From JANXQG01 sp963824275 (GTDB lineage Bacteria; Planctomycetota; Planctomycetia; Pirellulales; Thermoguttaceae), in contig CAWGOT010000003.1 in assembly GCA_963824275.1 (NCBI GenBank), forward strand, positions 1,550,001 to 1,614,000: a DNA stretch of 64,000 nt, in the 5' to 3' direction. Of this stretch, positions 51,542-60,716 are shown one piece after another. The first letter of the stretch is position 1; every line of letters begins with the position of its first letter. Both the position numbers and the translations under genes were made by a program. The notes beneath the pieces were generated by a model. That model was not told the DNA's origin. It did no database searches and saw nothing but the letters and a program-made list of their open reading frames with translations.

Positions 51542-52272
51542 TAGGGAGGGGCTTCGGCAGGAGGTTCGAGGAATACTGTCAGGACTAGCTGTTAAAAATC
51601 GGCTGTGGGCGTTTTCTGGCGTACTATGCCCCGAAAGTATGGCGAAAATCGCCATTGCGATGCGATATACACATCTACCGAGGGGTTTGATTACCACCAA
51701 AACGTAGCGAATCAAAAGCCAATATCGTCTTGAAGGCGAACTCTTGGCCCTTCGGGCTCACACCGGGAAATACGAGGCAACAGGATTTGTGGTGACGGGC
51801 GTTCACGCCCGTTTTCGGCTTCAGCCGGTAATCGGCCCGGCATTTGTGCCGGGTTGGCCGAACCGGCAGCGCCCCTCTTCCTGGTCCCTCCCGATGTCAA
51901 CCCCGTTTACGGGGTTCCTGTCCGGTGTGATGATCTTAGAATGGTGGTTTCGGCCAACGGGACATTCCCGAAATAAAGGAGGCCCGTAAACGGGCCTGAC
52001 AACGGGCAACGAACTAGTAAACGGAACGACTGCGGCCTGCCACCAACCCGGCATAAATGCCGGGCCGATTACCGGCTAAAGCCGAAAACGGGCGTAAACG
52101 CCCGTCGCCCGGAACGGATGCCGCGGTCCACCTTTCGTCGGTCAGCGGGCGTATAGGACGACGCCCGTCCCGTCGCCCGGAACCACCTTTCGTCGGTCAG
52201 CGGGCGTATAGGACGACGCCGTCCCGTCGCCCGGAACGAATGCCGCATCATTGCGTCGCTACGCGACGGCCC
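51542..52272. repeat. Gene-free region with composite inverted and tandem repeats
   Basis: AAGGCGAACTCTTGGCCCTT near 51733 is shared with 44234. A composite of three stacked hairpins (ACGGGCGTTCACGCCCGT, TTCGGCTTCAGCCG, CCCGGCATTTGTGCCGGG) spans about 51797-51855. It is repeated inverted at about 52045-52110. A ~60-bp direct repeat (CACCTTTCGTCGGTCAGCGG, GCGTATAGGACGACGCC) occurs twice at about 52130-52245. Near 51640-51705 the frame IAIAMRYTHLPRGLITTKT resembles a tyrosine-recombinase tail. Confidence 0.7.
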
Positions 52273-53106
52273 ATGAACCCCCAACAAATGCCAACCGTGA
52301 AACATGCCGCATCGCCCAACTCGCCCGCGAACCGGCGCCGGCGTCGCTTCTGGCGCGGCCTGGTCTGCTCCTTGAGCTTCCTCGTCCTGCCGGTCGGGCG
52401 GCTTTGCGGCGGGCGATGGATCAAGCGGTTGGAAGCGGAACGGCTCGATCGAGGACTGGTGCTGATCCTGCCGGGCATCGAAGGCCGCAGCCTGCTGAAC
52501 ATCTCGCTGATGGCCGGCCTGCTCGACGCGGGACTGCCCTACGCCACGGAGATCGTCGACTGGACCACGGGCCGCATCCTGCTGGCGATTTACCATCTCC
52601 GCGCCTGGAAGCGGAATCGGCGGGCCGCGCTCAAGATCGCCGACCGCGTGGTCGAGTACCGCCGGGACTATCCGGGCCGCCCCGTGTGGATTGTCGGGCA
52701 CTCGGCGGGCGGGGCGATGGCCCTGCTGACGGCTGAGCTCCTGCCGGCCGGGGAGGAACTGACCGGGATCGTGCTGCTCGCCCCGGCAATCTCATCGCGT
52801 TACTCCTGCCAGGCCGCGCTCGCGCGGACCGAACGCGGGATCTGGAACTTCTGCTCGGCGGGCGACGTTTTGTTCCTCGGCCTACTGACGATGGTCTTCG
52901 GCACGTTCGACGGAGTGCACTGGCCCGCCGCCGGATGCATCGGCTTCGCGGACCACACGCAGCCGAGTCCGGCCGCTGACCGCAAATTGCGGCAGATGCC
53001 CTATCGCCTGGGAATGATCGCGGAGTTCAACCTCGGGGGCCACTTCGGCTGCGTGCATCGCGTCTTCGCGGCGGAAACGGTCGCGCCGATCGTGAGGGGA
53101 ACGTAG
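52273..53106 (+). CDS. Alpha/beta-hydrolase-fold protein
   Basis: 277 residues from MNPQQMPTVKHAASPNSPAN (or MPTV at 52288). A basic stretch and one hydrophobic segment (FWRGLVCSLSFLVLPVGRLC) suggest membrane anchoring. LVLILPGIEGRSLLNISLMA is an oxyanion-side motif. The nucleophile elbow is VWIVGHSAGGAMALL, and LLAPAISSRY follows. A late His occurs in GGHFGCVHRVFA. Lipase- or esterase-like; substrate unknown. Longer upstream frames are repeat translation. Confidence 0.75.
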   Translation: MNPQQMPTVKHAASPNSPANRRRRRFWRGLVCSLSFLVLPVGRLCGGRWIKRLEAERLDRGLVLILPGIEGRSLLNISLMAGLLDAGLPYATEIVDWTTGRILLAIYHLRAWKRNRRAALKIADRVVEYRRDYPGRPVWIVGHSAGGAMALLTAELLPAGEELTGIVLLAPAISSRYSCQAALARTERGIWNFCSAGDVLFLGLLTMVFGTFDGVHWPAAGCIGFADHTQPSPAADRKLRQMPYRLGMIAEFNLGGHFGCVHRVFAAETVAPIVRGT

Positions 53107-53264
53107 CGACACGCAAAGACCCCCGCCGGCGGCCAACTCGCGACAAATTCCGCCAAAAGGGTGGTACGAATCGCCGCTTTCCTCGATTAAGATAGGGTTT
53201 AACCGGTCTTATCCGCATGACCTGACACTAGGAGTTCCACCGACCTTTCGGGTGGGTAATCTGG

Positions 53265-53294
53265 TTGACACGGCAAAATGAGCGAAGTTATACT
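53265..53294 (+). promoter_or_regulatory. Strong promoter TTGACA-18-TATACT
   Basis: Consensus -35 (53265-53270) and TATACT -10 (53289-53294), 60 bp before ATG 53354. A CCACC...GGTGG hairpin (about 53238-53256) just upstream may end the hydrolase transcript. Confidence 0.75.
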
Positions 53295-53353
53295 AGTCAC
53301 ATAGGCAAGCGGTCACTTCTTCGTTGTCCTGAAGGATTAGGTGGGGTCTTTTC

Positions 53354-54201
53354 ATGAACCTCGTCGGCAAAATATTTACTGTCCTGATTTTCCTCATGTG
53401 CGTGGTCTTTGGGACCTTCGCGCTGATGACGCACGCCGCGCACACGAACTGGCGACAGGAAGTGATCAAGAAGGACGGGCTGAACGATCAGTTGGTCGCG
53501 GCCAAGAAGATCGTCGAAGACCTCACCGGTGAAAAGAAGATCCTGGAGACGGAACTAGCGAAGCAGAAGGATGACCTTCAAAAGCGGATCATCGCCCTGC
53601 AGGAAGCGGCCAACAGCGCCATAAAGGCCCAGAAGGTCAGCGAAGACAAGGTCGAGGTCGAGGAACGCAAGAGCCACGACTACGCCCTGGCGATTCAAGA
53701 GGTCAGCAAGGAGTCTCAACGGCATGCAAGTGGAGATCGAGGCCATGCGGGGCGCCATCCAGGTGGCCGTGGATCAACGCAATAGCACGGCGAAGAAACT
53801 GGTGGAAACGACCAACGATCTGAATAACACGGCTGCCGAACGCATTCGCTTGGAGAAGTTGGGCGCGGAACTGGCCGCCAAGGCCGTCAAGCTCTCGGAA
53901 GCCCTCAAGTATGCCCAGATCAGCCTGGACAACTTCAAGAAGGTTCCGCCCGCCGGCCTTTCGGGCTTGGTCACCGCCGTTCCGCTTCCCGACGTCGTGG
54001 AGATTTCGCTCGGCGCGATGACGGCGTCAGCGTCGGCAATCGGTTCAACGTCACGCGCCCAGCGCCAACAAGTACATCGGCGTGATCGAGGTCATCAAAG
54101 TCGACTATCCCAACCGCGCCGTCTGCCGTCCCGACACGAAACTGCAAAGCGACCAGATCCAGAAAGGCGACCGTGTCGAAGCGATCACCAAAACCCGCTA
54201 A
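53354..54201 (+). CDS. Coiled-coil membrane protein, three frameshifts
   Basis: MNLVGKIFTVLIFLMCVVFG is an N-terminal TM. A long heptad-rich coil follows (VIKKDGLNDQLVAAKKIVED, KKILETELAKQKDDLQKRII). After a shift near 53720 it continues MQVEIEAMRGAIQVAVDQRN and EALKYAQISLDNFKKVPP. Two more shifts (near 54005 and 54057) reach DGVSVGNRFNVTRP and ANKYIGVIEVIKVDYPNRAV, a small beta domain, and the end GDRVEAITKTR. The last codons overlap the next gene's GTG. It resembles MreC-like geometry (TM, coil, beta domain) but is not clearly MreC. Confidence 0.65.
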
Positions 54202-54436
54202 GGCGGCCGCTGCCCTGGCAGCGTCCCAAGCAGCGTCGCAAGAATACCGCAAACCGCGGGCCGATGTCTACACGGTCCTGCTCGTGGTTGCGCTGCTGAT
54301 GGTCCTGCTGGCCACGACCGTGCTGTGGATGACGATGAAGGAAGATTACAACTACGAGATCAAGGGCGGCCCGAATCCCGTCTGGCATCGGCCGGCAGCG
54401 GGAGCGGTCCTCGACGCGCGAAGTGGAATTGCGTAG
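54173..54436 (+). CDS. Small single-TM protein, 87 aa
   Basis: GTG 54173 lies inside the 3' end of the coiled-coil gene, giving a 29-bp overlap. An Ala/Lys-rich cytoplasmic start (SKRSPKPAKAAAALAASQAA) precedes a TM helix (VYTVLLVVALLMVLLATTVL) and a short outer tail. Not recognised. It is coupled to the coiled-coil protein and may form a complex with it. Confidence 0.65.
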   Translation: MSKRSPKPAKAAAALAASQAASQEYRKPRADVYTVLLVVALLMVLLATTVLWMTMKEDYNYEIKGGPNPVWHRPAAGAVLDARSGIA

Positions 54437-54511
54437 GACGGCCTTCCCAGGCCGTCTCGGATTTGACAGGCCGACGCTACAGGACGAATTACGCCCATTT
54501 CCGGAGTACGG

Positions 54512-55560
54512 ATGCTCCCGCGACTGCTACGAAACTTCCGGAATGATCTGGCGGTCGATCTGGGCACCGCCAACACGCTGGTCGCCATGGTGGGCGAAGG
54601 GGTCGTGCTGGATGAGCCCTCTGTTGTGGCGATCGATCAGTCCAGCGGCAAGATTCTCTCCGACGGCGCGGCGGTCGGTCACATGGCCCGGCAGATGCAG
54701 GGCCGCACGCCGCAACGGATCTCCGTCGTCCGCCCTCTGGCCGGTGGCGTGGTCACGGACTTCGTGCTCTGCGAGGCCATGCTCCGCTACTTCCTCCGCA
54801 AGGCCCAGCCGCCGGGCTGGCGACTGCGGCCGCGCGTGCTGGTGGGCGTGCCGGGCAGCATCACGCCCGTGGAGAAGCGCGCCGTCTTCAACAGCGTGCA
54901 GAGGGCCGGGGCGGGACAGGTGTGGGTCATGCCCGAGGCCAAGGCGGCGGCCATCGGCGCCGGCCTGCCGATCGCCGAACCGCTGGCCAGCATGGTCTGC
55001 AACGTCGGCGGCGGCACGACCGAGGTGGCCGTGATGAGCCTGGGCGATACGGTGGCCGCCCAAAGCGTCCGCACCGGCGGCGACCGCATGGATCGGGCGA
55101 TCGTCGATTATCTTCGCCGCCACTACAGCCTTCGCATCGGCCTGCCGGCCGCGGAAACGCTGCGGATCGCAATCGGCAGCGCTTTTCCCCTGGAGCAAGA
55201 GTGCGTGGCCGAGGTCAGCGGCGCGGATACGGTCAGCGGCCTGCCCCGCACGGCGACGATCAGCAGCGAAGAAGTCCGCCATGCCCTGGAGGACCCGCTG
55301 GAAGAACTCGTCGACGCCCTGCGTGCCGCGTTGGACCAATGCAGCCCCGACCTGGCGGCCGATCTCACGCGACACGGCATGGTGCTCTGCGGCGGCGGCG
55401 GCCTGCTCCGCCGGCTCGATCGTTTCCTCGCCGAGCGCTGCGGCGTGCCCGTGCGCTGGATCCCGAGCCCTTGGCCACCGTGGCCAAGGGCCTGCTCATC
55501 TGCCTGGAACACCGCCAGCAATGGAAAACCGCGCTGGAGTCGAGCGACGAAGAGGTGTAG
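54512..55560 (+). CDS. mreB: MreB-like bacterial actin, frameshift near C-terminus
   Basis: Actin/Hsp70-fold protein starting MLPRLLRNFRNDLAVDLGTA. Phosphate-1 loop VDLGTANTLVAMVG; then PRVLVGVPGSITPVEKRAVF. Phosphate-2 loop CNVGGGTTEVAVMSLG; RTGGDRMDRAIVDYLRRHYS. Adenosine loop MVLCGGGGLLRRLDRFL. Near 55455 a shift restores DPEPLATVAKGLLICLEHRQ and the end LESSDEEV. At ~348 residues it has normal MreB length. With the two membrane proteins upstream it suggests a small cell-shape or envelope module. Confidence 0.85.
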
Positions 55561-55561
55561 T

Positions 55562-56295
55562 CTATGCGCTTTCGCCCTCGGGAATGAAGCGATACCCGGC
55601 GTCGCGAATCGTGAGAAAGTGCCGCGGTTGGGCCGGGTCGGGCTCGAAGATCTTCCGCAGCCGGCGGATGAACTGGTCGGGGGCCCGCGTGTTGATGTTG
55701 CCCGGCATTCCCCAGACCTTCTCCAGCAACTCGCGACGGGGAATCACGCGGCCCTGGTTCTCGATGAAGTAGCGCAGCAGCGTTAATTCGAGCTGCGTCA
55801 TGCGTATCGACTCGCCGTTGACCAGGACCTCGAAGGTCTCGAAGTCGATCTTCGCGCCGGCGAACTCGAACTTCTCGATGCGGCCTGCCTGGCGGGCGTG
55901 CGGCTCGGCGCCGTGCCCGGGGAAAACGCCAGCAGGTTCCGCACGCGGCTGAGGAATTCGTCGAGGTCGAAGGGCTTGCTCATGTACTGGTTCGCCCCCA
56001 CGTCGAAGCCCCGCGTGCGGTCTTCGGCAAGCGTCCGAGCGCTCAGAATCAGCACCGGCATATCCCGGTTGATCGCCCGCAGCGATTCGCAGACGGCATA
56101 GCCGCTCATGCCGGGCAACATCAGATCGAGCACGACCAGATCGATGTCCGAGGTCGCATCGGTCAGCAGCTTGATCGCCGTCCGGCCATCCCCGGCGACG
56201 GTGACGCGATACCCTTCCGCGACCAGATTGTACTTAATCCCCATCGCGAGGTGTTCCTCGTCCTCCACGACCAGAATGTGCTCTTTGTCGGCCAT
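55562..56295 (-). CDS. OmpR/PhoB-type response regulator, frameshifted
   Basis: Receiver domain: HILVVEDEEHLAMGIKYNLV (acidic pocket), phospho-Asp in DLVVLDLMLPGMSGY (residue ~60), LILSARTLAEDRTRGF and KPFDLDEFLSRVR (Lys switch). A shift near 55905 restores a linker (EKFEFAGAKIDFETF) and the winged-helix domain QLELTLLRYFIENQGRVIPR, then RAPDQFIRRLRKIFEPDPAQ and IRDAGYRFIP. No histidine kinase gene adjoins. Start ATG 56295. Confidence 0.9.
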
Positions 56296-56318
56296 GACAG
56301 ACAGTTCAAACTGCACGC

Positions 56319-56425
56319 GGTTGAAACTGATACCAGCCCGACGCGCAAGCGAGGATGCTAACCCGTTACCTCGCTTGCGCTTCGGGCTAGTATGAAACGG
56401 CTCATTTGAAACCGTTCACAGTATA
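56319..56425. repeat. 107-bp dispersed repeat, copy 2
   Basis: Four or so mismatches to 36198-36304. It lies between the divergent response-regulator and YTV genes. Confidence 0.85.
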
Positions 56426-56555
56426 GCCCTGGAGGCGGTGGTCTGACAAGTAGGTAAATGGGGGGTCTTGATATTCTGTGCTGACTGGATAAGATGTACG
56501 GACCGGATTTCCCGGTGCTACCTGGTTGGGTCCCATTGGAAGTGAGGAGATCAAG

Positions 56556-57668
56556 ATGAGGTTGACGAGATTTGTTTCAGCGCTGGCAATGGTTCTCGGA
56601 GTTTCGCTGGGCGGGACGGCCCACGGCGGCGACTGCGGATGCACGGCCGCCGCGCCTGCGGCTGCGGCCCCGTGTGGCCAGCCCTGCGTGACCAGGACGG
56701 TCTGTGTTCCGGAGTTTGTGACCGAGGAGCGGACGTGCCTGGAAACGGTGTGCGTGCCGGAAACCCAGATCCGCAAGGTCGTGTGCTGCGAGATGGTGCC
56801 CGTTACGAAGACGGTTCCCTGCACCTACACGGTCCTGGTCCCCCACGAGCAAAAGCGGATCGAGACCTACTGCGAGGCCGTTCCCGTAACGCGGGAAGTG
56901 ACCGAGACCTGCCAGGTCCAGGTGCCGACCTTCAAGACGGTGACGTGCAACTACACGGTTTGCGTTCCGGTCTGGACCGACAAGACGGAGCAGTGCACCG
57001 TTTGGGCGCCGACCTGCGAAACCCGCCAGGGCACGCGTTGCGAGACGCGGTGCGTGCCGGTCAAGGAGACGCAGACGCGGTGCGTCGACAAGGGGCATTG
57101 GGAAGACCGGCCGGTGCCGGTTTGCAATCCTTGCAATGCCTGCGGTCCCGCCCAGACGGTGCAGACCGTGCGCTGCTGGGTGCCGAAGTGGGTCAACGAA
57201 GCGGTGGAAGTGACCGTCAACAAGCTGGAGACGGTCCAGGTGCCTTGCAGCTATCAGGTCACGGTCTGCAAGCCGCAGACCCAGACCCGCACCGTCAAGG
57301 TCTGCCATCTTGAGAGCCAGACGCGGAGCTGTGAGCGTCAGGTCTGCGAGTACCATTGCGAGACGAGGACGCAGACCCGCACGGTCACCGAGTGCAAGTT
57401 CGAGCAGCGGACCCGCGAGGTCACGTGCATCGTTTGCGAGCCCAAGACCGAGACCCGCCAGCAGCAGGTCACGACGTGTGAGTTGCGCCAGGTCGAGCGG
57501 ACCGTGCCCTGCATCGTGATGGTGCCGCACACGGTGGAGAAGAAGGTGCAGGTGCAGGTCTGCAAGATGGTCGAGAAGACCATCGAAGTTCCCGTTTGCC
57601 AGCCGGTTTGCCAGCCCTGCTGCCCGGTGCGTTGCTGCCGGCGGACCCTCTGCGGCTGCGGCATTTGA
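56556..57668 (+). CDS. Cys-rich YTV-type cell-wall protein
   Basis: 370 residues. Signal peptide VSALAMVLGVSLGGTAHG; ATG 56556 with GAGGAG 6 nt upstream. The mature part is a dense array of Cys-Thr-Val units: CCEMVPVTKTVPCTYTVLVP, VTCNYTVCVPVWTDKTEQC, CIVMVPHTVEKKVQVQVCK and similar. It ends CCPVRCCRRTLCGCGI. About 45 Cys. Such YTV-repeat Cys-rich proteins are characteristic of planctomycete cell walls, where disulphide cross-linking is proposed. Confidence 0.88.
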   Translation: MRLTRFVSALAMVLGVSLGGTAHGGDCGCTAAAPAAAAPCGQPCVTRTVCVPEFVTEERTCLETVCVPETQIRKVVCCEMVPVTKTVPCTYTVLVPHEQKRIETYCEAVPVTREVTETCQVQVPTFKTVTCNYTVCVPVWTDKTEQCTVWAPTCETRQGTRCETRCVPVKETQTRCVDKGHWEDRPVPVCNPCNACGPAQTVQTVRCWVPKWVNEAVEVTVNKLETVQVPCSYQVTVCKPQTQTRTVKVCHLESQTRSCERQVCEYHCETRTQTRTVTECKFEQRTREVTCIVCEPKTETRQQQVTTCELRQVERTVPCIVMVPHTVEKKVQVQVCKMVEKTIEVPVCQPVCQPCCPVRCCRRTLCGCGI

Positions 57669-58042
57669 GCAGGCTACCAGGCGGAAGTTCTCACGCCAAG
57701 GGGCGAAGCGCAAAGCAAAAGAGCGAACCTGGTGTAGCGGCTCACGCAATCCGCTTCAGCCTACCCCACCCGTCAAGATTGGTTATGGTGGGCGCTCACG
57801 TTTGGGAGCCTATGACGGGTAGTCGCGTTGCGACGATCGATGGTAGTCAGCCTGCTCAACGCTCGCAGTGCGCTCGACTCGCTTGCGCAGACGCTGGCGC
57901 GGCTTTTGCTCGCTGGGCCAGATGGATGCGCGACGCGGGCAGAGGAATAGGGTGCAACCCTGTCAGTAAGCCATTAGCCCCGCACGGTCGTCCGTTGCCT
58001 TAGGTGTAAGGACGGGGACAAGCGTACCGGGACCTCACTGAG
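57669..58042. other. 374-bp spacer, no coding gene; self-complementary stretches
   Basis: Contains GGGTGCAACCC (57949-57959) and CCCACC...GGTGGG (57768-57793) pairs. Several short ORFs have no recognisable features. It could hold a structured RNA remnant, but no known class (RNase P, tmRNA, 6S, SRP) was recognised. Confidence 0.4.
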
Positions 58043-59572
58043 CTAGGGACCTTGGCGCATGCTCAATCTCAACTCGCGTAGTTCGGGCAGCGAGCGGACG
58101 AGGGATTCAAGGCCCGTGTCGCTGTAGCCTACAGCATGCGTGAGATCCAAGCGGCGGAGCTTCTTGAGATCGGCCAGACTCGCCAGCCCGTCGTCCGCCA
58201 CTGCCCCCGACACCGACAACTCCTCCAATTCGCTCAGCACCTTGAGTCGCGGCAGGATGACGCCCAAGGTCCAATCGCCGGCGTGCTCGTACAGATTCAA
58301 TTTCAACGTTCGCAGGCACTTCATTTCCCAGACCCAGGCCAGCCCGGCGGCGGTCACGCCTGGGAACGAACCGGTCAGGCCAAGTCGCCGCAGGCTGGGT
58401 AGTCCCCGTAGCAACGTCATCCCAGTATCGGTCAGGCGCCAACCATTTTCGATCTCCAGCGACTCAAGCTTCGGCAATTCCGCTAGCGCCATCATACCCG
58501 AGTCGGAGATCGCGATGGATGGGCAGTCGCTCGTGACCGTCAGGGCGCACAACGAGGCCAGCCGCGCAACGTGCTGCGCGTCCTGATCGGCTGGACCGTC
58601 CAGCACAAGCTCCCTCAGTTCAAGAAGGGATCTCAGCCACTTCGTCTGCCCCGCAAGGTCGAGATCGCCGCTTGCCCCGTTGGTACGTCCGCGCATGCCG
58701 AGCGCGACCCGCACGTATTCGATATGCGGCGCCGACTCGACGTTCAGTTTTTCCGCGATATCGTTCATCAACTCCAGTCGCCGCAGGTTTTCCGGGAGGT
58801 GGACCTTGCCCGCTTTCTCGCCGAAGACATGAATTTGGAGCGCCGTGAGGCTTCTGAGCACGGAGAGGTCCAAGGGCTCGTCGACGCCGGCCTGAAGGCG
58901 CGTCTAGGCGCGGAAGGTCTTTGAGCGTGGACAATGCAGCTTTGCCGAGATGATCATCGACCTCAAGGAATCGCAAATTGTCCAGGCCCTTCAACTCCGA
59001 CAGGTCGGTGTCAATTGCTCCGTCGCTTGAGCTGATGTGCAACTCTTCAAGGGCCTTTAGTCGCTTGACATAAGCCAACAACGACGCCTCCGTCCGCCCT
59101 TCAAGGCGCCGCAGGCCCGCGAGGTCTCCAAGGTGACCGAAAACCTGAACGGGAATATTGTCGCCGCGAACCATTCTGCAATCTAGGTCTTCGAGGCTGC
59201 GGAGGCCGAACACGGCCGCGAGGTCCGATGCTCCCAGGCTCGCTCCGAGCGTCAGGCGCCGAAGGTGCGGCAACGCGCCAAGCCTGCCGATCCCGCCGCG
59301 CGGAATCGGATTCGGAGTCGCGATCTCGACTATGGCGATGCTCGGAATCCCGGCGACGCGGGCAAGATCCGACTCTTTCAGGTCCATGGCGTGAATACTC
59401 GCGCCCGTCACGCGCAGGTCCCGGTTGTCCGTTCCAGCGCGACGCCGAGATCCCCAGAAAGCCCCCCAGCCACCACCCTGCACTGAGCTAGGCACTCGGA
59501 CACGTCGTCCGCCCGCACTGTCGCGCAGACGCAACTCATAGCGACTAGAGCCAAAACGCATATTCTTCGCAT
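58043..59572 (-). CDS. Secreted leucine-rich-repeat protein, two frameshifts
   Basis: A start at ATG 59572 gives a good signal peptide MRRICVLALVAMSCVCATVR, then ADDVSECLAQCRVVAGGLSG. One shift near 59440 leads to TGASIHAMDLKESDLARVAG. A second near 58875 leads to MDLSVLRSLTALQIHVFGE. At least ten irregular LRR units follow, such as LPHLRRLTLGASL, LKALEELHISSSD and LPELRELRLSMRQGP. Probably a surface or periplasmic interaction protein. Confidence 0.75.
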
Positions 59573-59794
59573 GAAACACCTTCATTCGTTCGGTTAAGCT
59601 GCGTTCCAATAGCAGCGGGAAAAAAATCTGTTCCCGTCAACCGTTCGACAATCCTTTGGGCGCAGACCGGCTAGTCCGAGCCTTCGCGAGCCATAGTGGG
59701 CACGAGGCAAGCCCGGCCGACCGAACTAAGGACCATCACGTCAAAACTCTAATTACCGAAGTGCCCTTCAATAATTCCTATTGAGTCACCCGTT
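59573..59794. other. Spacer, nothing recognised
   Basis: 222 bp between two minus-strand genes, with no repeat family of the kinds seen elsewhere. Confidence 0.4.
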
Positions 59795-60475
59795 TCAACG
59801 CCAACCCCACGCGGGGCAGCGTTCTTCGGAATTTCGTGTTATAATGTTCACGTCCCCTGGCTGGGTCGTGAAAACCCACTTTCCGTTTTGCAGCTTACCG
59901 GTCCATGACCCGATAATAGCGGGCAAATCGCCGTGACCGGTAGTTTGTACGCTCGAAGTTTCGGCGGCGGGACCTTGCAGAATGTCGGTGTAAAGGAGGA
60001 CAATGGAAACACTGACGGCACCTTCCGGCACCGAGGCCTCGCAATTGCTAACCGCACGAGCGCCGATCCCTTCGGGGGTTTTATCGTCATAGCCCTTCGA
60101 GTTCCAAATAGCTCCATCCGTACGCGCAACCTGCGGCTTTGCGTTCGTGTATTGTCCAACCACCTTTCCTGCCTGGTTCGTCCACACAACTGCGAATTGG
60201 CCTGAGTCTGTATCCTTGCCGACCGCCGCACCGGCGAAGATGGCCAATAAGTCCCCCGGCGCGTGATTATTCCAGGCCGGCGCATCGCGCACCGTCACCG
60301 TCAGCTTGCAGTCCGAAACGCTGACCGTGGAACTCACAGACGGGATGGGATTGCCGGCTGTAGGTAGAACATTGAATCTGCCGACTCGCGATGACGTAGA
60401 TTGGCCAATAGACCATTCAACATCACGGATATAAGGCACTATGAGGAATTTATCAGAAAATACGTCGTGGTGCAA
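59795..60475 (-). CDS. Hypothetical beta-rich protein, 226 aa
   Basis: Not recognised. MHHDVFSDKFLIVPYIRDVE has no clear signal peptide. VSDCKLTVTVRDAPAWNNHA, LAIFAGAAVGKDTDSGQFAV and VVWTNQAGKVVGQYTNAKPQ suggest a beta-sandwich. The tail PGDVNIITRNSEERCPAWGW is hydrophilic. It is an isolated gene with lower GC than its neighbours by eye. Confidence 0.55.
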   Translation of the reverse strand: MHHDVFSDKFLIVPYIRDVEWSIGQSTSSRVGRFNVLPTAGNPIPSVSSTVSVSDCKLTVTVRDAPAWNNHAPGDLLAIFAGAAVGKDTDSGQFAVVWTNQAGKVVGQYTNAKPQVARTDGAIWNSKGYDDKTPEGIGARAVSNCEASVPEGAVSVSIVLLYTDILQGPAAETSSVQTTGHGDLPAIIGSWTGKLQNGKWVFTTQPGDVNIITRNSEERCPAWGWR

Positions 60476-60716
60476 GGGGCCGAGCGGGTTTTTTCGTAAG
60501 AGTTAATGAAGGCGGTAGCGAGCAAATCCGGATAAGGTGCGGAACATAAACGACTTCTAATCAATTTCTCACACAGTTCTTGCGCAGGTCTCACAGTCCG
60601 ACGACATAATTAGGGGGAGGTTCAATACCGAACCAGTGGCCCTTAGGCGTTTCGCTTCTCTGCCCCTTGGAGACAGCATGCGTTCTCCGCCAACCATTCC
60701 AGGAAGGATCCCGACC

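Noticed and set aside
52057..52272. N-terminal extension of the hydrolase gene
   Set aside because: The extra 72 codons are translated hairpin and tandem repeats.
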